A DNA stretch of 8,268 bases, taken from the NCBI GenBank assembly GCA_964475415.1, contig CAYYWZ010000108.1, forward strand, positions 1-8,268, read 5' to 3'. The number at the start of each line of letters is the position of its first letter. Within the stretch, counting starts at the first letter, position 1. The notes under the pieces were generated by a model, which had not been told where the DNA came from, ran no database searches, and was given only the letters and a program-made list of their open reading frames with translations. The position numbers and the translations under genes were made by a program. Source of the DNA: CALCMJ01 sp964475415. GTDB taxonomy: Bacteria; Bacteroidota; Bacteroidia; Chitinophagales; Saprospiraceae. Of this stretch, positions 1 to 6,289 are shown one piece after another.

Positions 1-35
1 GTGACAAAATAATCTTATTAGAAAAATATATTTGT

Positions 36-69
36 AAAAAGGGTAGGCAATTTTGTCTACTCTTTTTTT
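36..69 (+). terminator. Strong intrinsic terminator, possibly bidirectional
   Basis: A 14-pair stem (36-49 with 54-67) closes on an ATTT loop. The core GGGTAGGCA pairs with TGTCTACTC through two G-T wobbles, and the base is five A-T pairs. The plus strand ends in seven T (63-69), which fits termination of a gene lying left of the window. The A5 tract on the other arm would give a short U run for minus-strand transcripts as well. No gene end is visible in bases 1-35, so the gene it serves is unknown. Confidence 0.75.
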
Positions 70-87
70 GTGGATTATATAGTATAA

Positions 88-110
88 GATTTCTCGACTC
101 CGCTCGAAAT
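88..110. repeat. Short palindromic intergenic repeat of the Bacteroidota TCGA type
   Basis: The core TCGACTCCGCTCGA carries TCGA at both ends, and the flanks (ATTTC / GAAAT) extend the imperfect dyad. I recall near-identical sequences, with the core TCGACTGCGCTCGA or TCGACTCCGCTCGA followed by AAATGACA, scattered between genes in many Flavobacteriia and related genomes. Here the usual GACA continuation is missing: the match stops at 110, exactly where recognisable transposase sequence begins. It therefore marks the truncation point of the IS remnant. The identification rests on memory of the motif and on the visible dyad. Confidence 0.6.
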
Positions 111-589
111 TATAGCCTATGTACCATCCTCCTAAAATAATGTTTTTACCCTTGTTCGCTTTTATCTCATCCTGTTCTAAATCTCTGCATACTTTTGATA
201 TCTTTTCTCTAACTATCCTGCATATTGGTATAGGCATAGAATCCACAATTAATATTTCTGTATCTACTTGCCTTGTTAACAAATCTGATAATTTATTAAG
301 GCATTGATTCATCGTTTCTGTAAGTCGTTTCCTTCTTTTATTAAATTTTGTGCGATGGGGTAATTGACTTAATAAGTCAGTATAATCTGTTTTTAGTTTT
401 GACCATAATAGATTCTCCGAATCAATCTGTAAGCATTCTGCCGTAATCGCTAAAGCTACTATTTCTAAATCCGTCATACTTGGTGGATTCGGATAAAATT
501 GAATATTCCAGTCTTTACCAAAATATTCTTTGGTCTGTTTTTTTTAATGTTTGTTCAACTTTCAAGTATATTGTCTTCAGATCGTGCAT
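111..589 (-). pseudogene. IS982-family transposase, N-terminal half, frameshifted and truncated
   Basis: Reading leftward from ATG at 589, the first frame gives MHDLKTIYLKVEQTLKK. The reading then has to skip one base in the A8 tract (538-545 on the plus strand) to continue as QTKEYFGKDWNIQFYPNPPS and MTDLEIVALAITAEC. The next recognisable block is LLSQLPHRTKFNKRRKR, followed by LIVDSMPIPICR, whose Asp matches the first residue of the IS982 DDE triad. Homology ends at GGWYIGYN, where intact family members usually continue with a KLH-like motif. About 150 of the usual 250-300 residues remain, so the second and third catalytic acids are gone. The second frame stays open to base 1, but past 110 it reads through repeat and terminator sequence with no protein resemblance. 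The frameshift could be mutation, a homopolymer sequencing error, or slippage on A8; the truncation makes the gene dead regardless. Confidence 0.8.
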
Positions 590-608
590 ATCATTATTAT
601 AAATGGGT
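111..608 (-). mobile_element. Truncated IS982-family insertion sequence remnant
   Basis: This stretch holds the 5' half of an IS982-like transposase reading leftward. The outer right boundary is a guess. On the minus strand, ACCC at 608-605 lies about 19 bases before the transposase ATG, and IS982 elements commonly begin with ACCC. The distal half of the element, including its second inverted repeat, is absent; sequence beyond 110 is a dispersed repeat and a terminator. Without the partner end, neither terminal repeats nor a target duplication can be verified. Confidence 0.5.
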
Positions 609-624
609 TAGATAATTTATAATA

Positions 625-639
625 TACTGAATTTCAGTA
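625..639. promoter_or_regulatory. 15-bp perfect palindrome upstream of photolyase
   Basis: TACTGAA and TTCAGTA flank a single central T. It lies 62 bases before the photolyase start and 36 bases outside the transposase ATG, so it may belong to either gene or be a remnant of an insertion site. A related sequence, 12 of 15 bases identical (TACTGAATATCAGAT), occurs at 3533-3547 in the leader of the minus-strand 485-residue gene. It could be an operator; binding protein unknown. Confidence 0.3.
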
Positions 640-640
640 A

Positions 641-687
641 TATGTACGATCTACTTTTTCTTTTTCTAATAGCTCAACGCGTACATA
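641..687. promoter_or_regulatory. Inverted repeat TATGTACG / CGTACATA in photolyase leader
   Basis: Two perfect 8-bp arms (641-648 and 680-687) face each other across 31 bases, the second ending 14 bases before the photolyase ATG. Each arm includes GTAC. A regulator binding both arms, or a leader hairpin that partly hides the translation start, are both possible. I found no convincing Bacteroidota promoter (TTG plus TAnnTTTG) in this leader, so the transcription start is not placed. Chance occurrence in AT-rich DNA cannot be excluded. Confidence 0.3.
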
Positions 688-701
688 GTTAAAATAGAAT
701 A

Positions 702-2027
702 ATGAAATACAATATATTTTGGTTTAGAAGAGATCTTAGATTGGAGGATAATGCAGGTCTTTATCATGCGCTAAAGTCCAATAAGCCGGTTATTCCAGTT
801 TTTATTTTTGATCGAAATATATTAGATGATCTAGAAGACAGGAGTGATGCTAGAGTTAATTTCCTGCATGATACATTGACAAGTTTACAAGAAAAAATTA
901 GAGATTTGGGTTCGGAGTTGCAGGTGTATTATGGAAAGCCGAAAGAAATATATCAGAATCTTCTAAAGCAGTATTCTATTGATACTATCTATACGAATCA
1001 TGATTTTGAGCCTTATGCACATGACAGGGATCATGAGATTAAGAGTCTTGCTGAAAAAAATAAAACCAGATTTAAAACCTATAAAGATCATGTAATATTT
1101 GAGAAAGGAGAGGTGCTCAAAGATGATGGTTTGCCCTACACCGTTTTCACACCTTACAAGCGAAAGTGGATGAAGAAACTTAACTCTCGTGGTAAAGGCG
1201 TTAAGTCCTATTATTTTAAGTCTTATCCTACACTAAAGTACGCTGCTAATTTTTATAAAGAGGAAAAGTCTAAAGAAATTCCTAGCCTTAAATCTATGAA
1301 TTTTGAACCAAGTGATATCGAGATCCCATCGAGTACTGTGACTAGAAAACTTATTAAGAAATATGATGAACAGAGAAATTTTCCAGCGATACAAGGCACG
1401 TCGAGATTAGGTATTCATTTTAGGTTCGGTACTATAAGTATAAGAGAGAAGGCAAGAAGCGCTCATAATCTTAACGAGGTTTACCTAAGTGAACTTGTAT
1501 GGCGAGATTTTTATGCCCAGATTTTAGCCCATTTTCCACACGTAGTGCTCCATGCTTTTAGAGCTAAGTACGATAAGATTAAGTGGAGAAACAGCACTAA
1601 AGATTTTGAAAAATGGTGTGAGGGAAAGACGGGTTATCCTATAGTAGATGCAGGCATGAGAGAACTTAATGCTACAGGTTTTATGCACAATAGAGTTCGG
1701 ATGATTGCTGCTTCATTTCTAACTAAGCATTTGCTACTGGACTGGAGAAAAGGGGAAGCATATTTTGCTCAGAAGTTACTAGACTTTGATCTAGCAAGTA
1801 ACAATGGAGGCTGGCAATGGGCCTCTGGGTCGGGAACTGATGCAGCACCTTATTTTAGAATTTTCAACCCTTATACACAGAGACAGAAATTTGATAAGGA
1901 TTATACTTATGTCAAAAAATGGGTATCAGAATATGGAACTGATCAGTATCCAGAACCTATGGTAGATCACAAAGAGGCTAGAGAACGTTGTCTGCGTGTG
2001 TACAAGGAAGGTTTAGCTGACCAATAA
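702..2027 (+). CDS. phrB: Deoxyribodipyrimidine photo-lyase (class I CPD photolyase)
   Basis: The protein splits UV-induced cyclobutane pyrimidine dimers in DNA with blue or near-UV light, using reduced FAD. The N-terminal Rossmann antenna domain opens with IFWFRRDLRLEDN (residues 5-17), which supports this ATG. The helical FAD domain runs from about 225 to 430: TSRLGIHFRFGTIS (233-246), SELVWRDFY (263-271), KTGYPIVDAGMRELN (309-323), MHNRVRM (328-334) and DLASNNGGWQWAS (363-375). By alignment with E. coli PhrB from memory, the electron-transfer Trp triad is intact (W295, W348, W371 for W306, W359, W382). The Asn facing FAD N5 is N367, and substrate residues E264, W267 and W373 are present. 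At 441 residues it has normal length. The antenna chromophore cannot be assigned from sequence. It is monocistronic, ends 24 bases from the convergent neighbour, and lacks an obvious ribosome binding site. CPD photolyase is favoured over cryptochrome because the repair-site residues are kept. Confidence 0.95.
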   Translation: MKYNIFWFRRDLRLEDNAGLYHALKSNKPVIPVFIFDRNILDDLEDRSDARVNFLHDTLTSLQEKIRDLGSELQVYYGKPKEIYQNLLKQYSIDTIYTNHDFEPYAHDRDHEIKSLAEKNKTRFKTYKDHVIFEKGEVLKDDGLPYTVFTPYKRKWMKKLNSRGKGVKSYYFKSYPTLKYAANFYKEEKSKEIPSLKSMNFEPSDIEIPSSTVTRKLIKKYDEQRNFPAIQGTSRLGIHFRFGTISIREKARSAHNLNEVYLSELVWRDFYAQILAHFPHVVLHAFRAKYDKIKWRNSTKDFEKWCEGKTGYPIVDAGMRELNATGFMHNRVRMIAASFLTKHLLLDWRKGEAYFAQKLLDFDLASNNGGWQWASGSGTDAAPYFRIFNPYTQRQKFDKDYTYVKKWVSEYGTDQYPEPMVDHKEARERCLRVYKEGLADQ

Positions 2028-2051
2028 AATGAGGCGAGAGTATTTACAGGC

Positions 2052-3509
2052 TTAGTTTCTAATCGCTTTCCTTTTTTTGCCATCTTCTAGTTCAGATACT
2101 TTTTCTGCTATCCACTGTTTGTTCACCATGGATTCTGATTCTAACTCTTCTTTTATCTGACCTATTTTTTTTGTATTGTAAGGTCCTATCTTTGCGAGTT
2201 TTTTAGTAAACTTTAGATAGTTTTTATATCTTTTTTTTGCAGCAGGACTTAGTTTTTTTCTTCTAAGTACAGCATTGAAGGCTTCTATACTAGAAAGCAG
2301 TGGTTCTGTCTCTCCTAATTCATAATATACTGCAAGCAGCAGCGTACGACCATTGAGATCATAAAATAGATCATCTAGATTGACTTGGTTAAGGGTGAAG
2401 AGTGATTCTCCATATTGCTTCTGGTAGAAATAGACTCTAGAAAGGTTGAAGTTGATCGCATTCTCTCGCTCAGATTCTTGTAAATACTGAGAGTAGTTCT
2501 TAATAAACGATTCTGCCCATTCATAATTCTTTGTTCTCAGAGAGTAGAGTACAACGTTTCTAAATGTGATAGGGGAGATACGCTCATTCTTGATAATGAT
2601 TTCCTTTTCTATAGCGTCTTGGTATAGCGAGAATAACTCATCTTGAAATTTTAGGTTCCCTTTGTTCACTTGTCGCACACAATAAGTAAGCATCGAATCA
2701 TAGAAGAAGGTCTTATTTTCCTCATTGAAATCATTGAAATTTTTCCTAACTATTGTTCTAAGGCTATGATAATAAGACTCTTTATTAGGAGAGGTAAGTG
2801 TCCTTATAGCAAAATAAAATGCCTGCAAGAGTATCTCATTTTGGTAATTTCCTTTATCTAATAAGTTAAGTATCCTGTTTTTGAATAAACTAGGATCTTC
2901 TTCTTCGAAATACGCTCCCCAAAATAGCTGGATATAGAGGAATTTTAATTTTTCTGCTATGTAAAAAACATCTAGATGGTGTAAGGCTTTAGATAGATTG
3001 AATTTCTCTGTTTTAGGGACTTTTCTTTGTTTTCTCTGAAAGTCAAAAGTTAGTGTAAAATACAGATTCTCAATAGAATAGAGATTCATGTGGTACTCAG
3101 AAGAAAGTTCTTTGTACCGTTCTACAAGTTTCCTAGATTTTTTCAGTAACTGATTTGTCAATACTGGAAATGGTTCTGCTTTGAGATGTTCTAACTGGAA
3201 AATAGGTTTAGTTAGCTTCTTTTCTTGATAGATCTCTAGAGCTAAGAAATCTTCAAAAAGAGCAAGAAGTTTATTATTAAGTTGTCGGAATTTAGCATCG
3301 TCATATTGCTCAAAGGATACTTTTTGCCACAGATCTTCCTTTTTTACAACTGCTTCACTTTTGTGATTATAAGCGGCAATAATAGCATCGAATAAGAGGA
3401 TAACATCTTCATTTACATTAAAGTAAGGAGACAGTAAATATTTGTTAAATCTGTTACGCTTTTTAGCCGACAAATTAGCAAGAACCTTATGTATTTTGAT
3501 GTTTAACAT
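2052..3509 (-). CDS. Conserved helical protein of unknown function, Saprospirales type
   Basis: Function unknown. It is a 485-residue, highly charged protein with no signal peptide or membrane segment, so it is probably cytoplasmic. Composition suggests all-helical structure. Recognisable blocks are an N-terminal AKKRNRFNKYLLSPYFNVNE (15-34), DAKFRQLNNKLLALFEDFLA (71-90), and TPR-like helical pairs from about 329 to 400 (NYEWAESFIKNYSQYL, then ARVYF-like SRVYFYQKQYGESL). A basic stretch follows (RRKKLSPAAKKRYKNY, 416-431), and the tail is Lys/Arg-rich. I recall similar proteins, often several per genome, in Saprospiraceae, all annotated hypothetical; this is memory, not a search. ATG at 3509 is the first start of the frame and gives MLNIKIHKVL; no Shine-Dalgarno site is seen, and the leader is AT-rich. 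It is transcribed alone, convergent with the photolyase and divergent from the large exported protein. A scaffold or protein-binding role would be a guess from the helical repeats. Confidence 0.85.
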   Translation of the reverse strand: MLNIKIHKVLANLSAKKRNRFNKYLLSPYFNVNEDVILLFDAIIAAYNHKSEAVVKKEDLWQKVSFEQYDDAKFRQLNNKLLALFEDFLALEIYQEKKLTKPIFQLEHLKAEPFPVLTNQLLKKSRKLVERYKELSSEYHMNLYSIENLYFTLTFDFQRKQRKVPKTEKFNLSKALHHLDVFYIAEKLKFLYIQLFWGAYFEEEDPSLFKNRILNLLDKGNYQNEILLQAFYFAIRTLTSPNKESYYHSLRTIVRKNFNDFNEENKTFFYDSMLTYCVRQVNKGNLKFQDELFSLYQDAIEKEIIIKNERISPITFRNVVLYSLRTKNYEWAESFIKNYSQYLQESERENAINFNLSRVYFYQKQYGESLFTLNQVNLDDLFYDLNGRTLLLAVYYELGETEPLLSSIEAFNAVLRRKKLSPAAKKRYKNYLKFTKKLAKIGPYNTKKIGQIKEELESESMVNKQWIAEKVSELEDGKKRKAIRN

Positions 3510-3552
3510 TAAATAATTAAATATCTATAAATTACTGAATATCAGATGTAAT

Positions 3553-3585
3553 CAAATTATACTATTTTATAATATTTAGGCTCAA
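3553..3585 (-). promoter_or_regulatory. Candidate Bacteroidota promoter for the 485-residue gene
   Basis: Read on the minus strand, TTG (3585-3583) is followed after 21 bases by TATAATTTG (3561-3553). This resembles the Bacteroidota -33 TTG and -7 TAnnTTTG elements at usual spacing, with one extra base inside the -7 box. Transcription would begin near 3546, giving a leader of roughly 37 nucleotides. The small dyad CTGA-ATA-TCAG (3535-3545) would then lie right at or after the start point. Confidence 0.35.
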
Positions 3586-3599
3586 GGAATTACGCATGT

Positions 3600-3628
3600 A
3601 AATATTGATAAATATATAAAATATTGAT
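3600..3628. repeat. Direct repeat of AAATATTGAT, 19-bp period
   Basis: Two exact copies of the 10-mer AAATATTGAT lie at 3600-3609 and 3619-3628, so their starts are just under two helical turns apart. Position between divergent promoters fits a regulator site, but such AT-rich repeats also arise by chance. Confidence 0.3.
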
Positions 3629-3706
3629 TTATAGTAGATTCAATATGTTGAATATAAAAATATTATAAATTAACAATTTATTTATATATTATTCCTAGAT
3701 ATGTTT

Positions 3707-3736
3707 TTTTTATTCGAATAAAAATAGTCATATTTG
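3707..3736 (+). promoter_or_regulatory. 18-bp perfect palindrome plus weak -7 box before the exported-protein gene
   Basis: TTTTTATTCGAATAAAAA (3707-3724) is a perfect 18-bp palindrome. Four bases later, CATATTTG (3729-3736) matches the Bacteroidota -7 consensus TAnnTTTG with one mismatch, which would start transcription near 3743 and leave a leader of about 17 bases. No TTG is found at the -33 position, and the palindrome occupies that space. It could therefore be an activator or repressor site that replaces or blocks the -33 element. The palindrome is seen directly; the promoter reading is inference. Confidence 0.35.
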
Positions 3737-3759
3737 TATAGATTTTAACCAAACCTAAC

Positions 3760-6222
3760 ATGAACGGTCTTAAGTACTTGTTTTCTAACATAGTATTTGT
3801 TCTATTCTCCTCAGTGATTATAGCACAAACGAACCCCGGTGTAGTCAGCATATCTACTACGTATAGTGGGAATGGATCTGTTCTTATCGAATCTAAAATT
3901 AATCCAACTGTATTATATACTCAAGAAATGTTGGATGATCCATCATGGGGTGACTTTGATTGGACTAATGTAGCTGATGAAGTTTATTCATTCAATTATA
4001 TGGCGCCAAACAATGATGTAGATATCTACATTCCAGTAGAGTACTATGTTCCTGGACCATTCAGCTTTATCCCGAAGCCTCAGTATACGCAGATTCATAT
4101 TGTTGTAGAGCAATCTACCATAAATGCACATTCTGATTATGTCCTAGGGACTGGACCGGTAATCTCAGTAGAAGTATTGCAAAATGATGAGAGTTCTGAT
4201 GGTTCTGTATTTCCGAGTGCTGTCTTACTAAACCAAGACATCACATCTGAAATAGATAGTGCTGGTATGCTCAACATTTATCCACTTTCTAACGATGCTA
4301 AGATGTATGCTCAATATCTTGTAGAGGATACTTTAGGTACTCATGCATTAGGTACAGTGGTAGTCATTCCACCCGTAGATACATTAGAAAATGAGTTTAA
4401 GTCTTATTTCACTACAAATAAGAAATCATTAGATTTTACTTTACCAGCTGCAGGTTTTGTGGTAGATGATAATTACAGTCCAAGCTCTGGTTCTGTAGAA
4501 AGTATGAACGATTTTACATTTACATACACACCTGACGAAAACTTCTCGGGTCTGGATTCAGTTCAATTTATAAATGCTGATGGCATAACAAGTACAACCT
4601 TTATTAAAGTATACGATGTAGCTTATAATAATTCAAATGTAAGAGATGATATAGTATACACAGCTGAAAATGCAGGTGTTACTTTCAACGTATATGATAA
4701 TGACATAAAGCAGTTTAATATATCCGATTATTCAGATGAGTTAACCTATAATGGTAATGGAGAATTTTCATACACACCAGATGTGGATTATTCAGGTGTT
4801 AAGAATTTTTTCTATTCTACTTTTAACGGAATAGAAACAAGTACGGCTGATATTAAAATCATAGTAAGTGATCAAGCTCCTATAAATTATTATCAGTATA
4901 CTTTCAATGCTATATATGAGCGTCCTAGAGTTATAGAATATCTCACTCCATTAGAAGGAGAGACGATACAGATAGTAGAATATCCGACTTACGGTGATCT
5001 TATAATTCTAGATGCTGAAGGAGAAGTTGCAGATAGTTGTTATTCGATAACTGGAGAAAATAAGATTGTATATATACCTCCACCAGGTTATGCTAACTAT
5101 GATTATTTCAAAATAGAGTACTGTCCTACAGAAGGAAATTGTTATGTGTTAGATAATAGAATGCACGTCTTACCTTTTAATGGTGGTGATGAGTGCGTAT
5201 GTGTAGATGATTGTGTTTGGGAAGGAGATGCGAATAATGATGGGAAAGTAACCTTGCTTGATCTTCTAGCTCTAGGAGATAGTTTTGGTTCAGTTATAGA
5301 GGCTAGAAATGATGTAAACTTTGGTGGTCCATGGTATGGACAAAGTTCTACAAGTGATGATTTTGCTAAGTATAGTGATGCAGATGGTGATGGTATCGTT
5401 TCAGAAAGTGATGTAGAAAGTATAATAGATAACTACGGAAATGAGCATAGTTACAACCAATATGAAGAATTAATACCAGCAGATTTCGCTGTAATTTTAG
5501 ATCCTCAAGTATCTAGTGTTGATTCAGGTGATCTTCTCAGAATCGATATTATTGTAGGTAATGAAGCATTCCCTGCAATAGATGTACATGGTGTTTCTTT
5601 TGCTTTGAATTTCAGTCCTTCATTTGCAGATTCTGCATCCATGAATGTTATCTATAATAATGCTTCTTGGTTAAATCATAATGACCCTAGTTTATCTTTA
5701 TCAGCTGTCCCTTATGATGGAAGATTAGAATCAGTAATTACAAGAACTACTGGTGCTGCTGTATCTGGAGAAGGTATTATAGGTGTTGCAGAGTTTATTG
5801 TGGAAGAAGAAGGAGAAGGCTTCAGAGGAACAGAAGGTGAGCGTTACATAGATATATTGATCTCTGACATTGTAGTGTCTGACAGAAACGGTAACTTATT
5901 AAAACTGCCTAATAGTTCGACACAGGTATTATTTTCAGATAAGGATGTCGATGTTGAGAACCCTGAAGAAAAAGAAAATTTACTGTTCGTTTATCCTAAT
6001 CCTACGAACGGTGATCTTAATATCTTCCTTAATGGAGATGAGAACATCAAGTCTATGCAGCTTGTAAATACAAGTGGAGTAAGTATGCTTCGTAAAGACA
6101 ATGTTAACTTGTCTAACACAAGCTTAGATCTAAGTCACCTTATCCAAGGTTTCTATTTCTTACATATTATTACAGATACAGAAAGCTACACGCAGAAAGT
6201 ACAGCTAGCATTTTCTAAATAA
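3760..6222 (+). CDS. T9SS-exported multidomain protein with dockerin-like and cohesin-like modules
   Basis: An 820-residue exported protein, probably surface-attached or released through the type IX system. A signal peptide covers about residues 1-22 (hydrophobic IVFVLFSSVIIA, cleavage before QTNPG). Residues 24-225 are unassigned. Three beta-rich Ig/cadherin-like domains follow, each with a YxPxxxxxGxxxFxY-like motif: FTYTPDENFSGLDSVQF (254-270), FSYTPDVDYSGVKNFFY (336-352) and VYIPPPGYANYDYFKIEY (437-454). Six cysteines cluster at 427-485, including C479, C481 and C485. Two EF-hand loops come next, DANNDGKVTLLD (490-501) and DADGDGIVSESD (540-551), with all calcium-ligand positions filled. 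Residues about 575-682 look cohesin-like (VHGVSFALNFSP, then SWL, then VITRTTGAAVSGEG). The C-terminal sorting domain starts at LLFVYPNPTNGDLNIFL (741-757) and ends in a short beta segment with KVQLAF. No catalytic domain is visible, so adhesion or matrix building is the likely role, but this is inference. The ATG is set by the signal peptide. Confidence 0.88.
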   Translation: MNGLKYLFSNIVFVLFSSVIIAQTNPGVVSISTTYSGNGSVLIESKINPTVLYTQEMLDDPSWGDFDWTNVADEVYSFNYMAPNNDVDIYIPVEYYVPGPFSFIPKPQYTQIHIVVEQSTINAHSDYVLGTGPVISVEVLQNDESSDGSVFPSAVLLNQDITSEIDSAGMLNIYPLSNDAKMYAQYLVEDTLGTHALGTVVVIPPVDTLENEFKSYFTTNKKSLDFTLPAAGFVVDDNYSPSSGSVESMNDFTFTYTPDENFSGLDSVQFINADGITSTTFIKVYDVAYNNSNVRDDIVYTAENAGVTFNVYDNDIKQFNISDYSDELTYNGNGEFSYTPDVDYSGVKNFFYSTFNGIETSTADIKIIVSDQAPINYYQYTFNAIYERPRVIEYLTPLEGETIQIVEYPTYGDLIILDAEGEVADSCYSITGENKIVYIPPPGYANYDYFKIEYCPTEGNCYVLDNRMHVLPFNGGDECVCVDDCVWEGDANNDGKVTLLDLLALGDSFGSVIEARNDVNFGGPWYGQSSTSDDFAKYSDADGDGIVSESDVESIIDNYGNEHSYNQYEELIPADFAVILDPQVSSVDSGDLLRIDIIVGNEAFPAIDVHGVSFALNFSPSFADSASMNVIYNNASWLNHNDPSLSLSAVPYDGRLESVITRTTGAAVSGEGIIGVAEFIVEEEGEGFRGTEGERYIDILISDIVVSDRNGNLLKLPNSSTQVLFSDKDVDVENPEEKENLLFVYPNPTNGDLNIFLNGDENIKSMQLVNTSGVSMLRKDNVNLSNTSLDLSHLIQGFYFLHIITDTESYTQKVQLAFSK

Positions 6223-6289
6223 AAACATTGCTAAGGCAGGAGTTTATTTATGGTTGTATTTTGTTATGCACTTGATGTTTATACCTAAT

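Larger units (their letters stand above)
3510..3759. other. Divergent AT-rich intergenic region
   Basis: This 250-bp region separates two divergently transcribed genes and is extremely AT-rich. It contains, left to right: a small dyad CTGA-ATA-TCAG (3535-3545), a candidate minus-strand promoter (3553-3585), a 10-bp direct repeat (3600-3628), a hairpin ATTCAA-TATG-TTGAAT (3638-3653), and an 18-bp perfect palindrome (3707-3724) next to a weak plus-strand -7 box. No open frame of note or RNA gene is visible. Confidence 0.6.

Noticed and set aside
1..110. Continuation of the transposase frame as a fusion protein to the window edge
   Set aside because: Past 110 the frame reads through a dispersed repeat and a terminator stem, so being open is accidental.
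119..307. Plus-strand 62-codon open frame
   Set aside because: It is antisense to the IS982 transposase remnant, which has clear family motifs on the other strand; the plus-strand translation resembles nothing.
1680..1682. Phe in place of a Trp (F327 versus W338 of E. coli PhrB) before MHNR in the photolyase
   Set aside because: It first looked like loss of a triad Trp, but counting places the three triad residues at W295, W348 and W371, all present.
2028..2090. Possible shared terminator between the convergent photolyase and 485-residue genes
   Set aside because: Only a 6-bp stem (AGGCGA / TCGCTT) with a loop of about 25 bases can be drawn before the T run; too weak to call.
2670..2861. 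Plus-strand 63-codon open frame
   Set aside because: It lies fully inside and antisense to the intact 485-residue gene, with no sign of its own start region.
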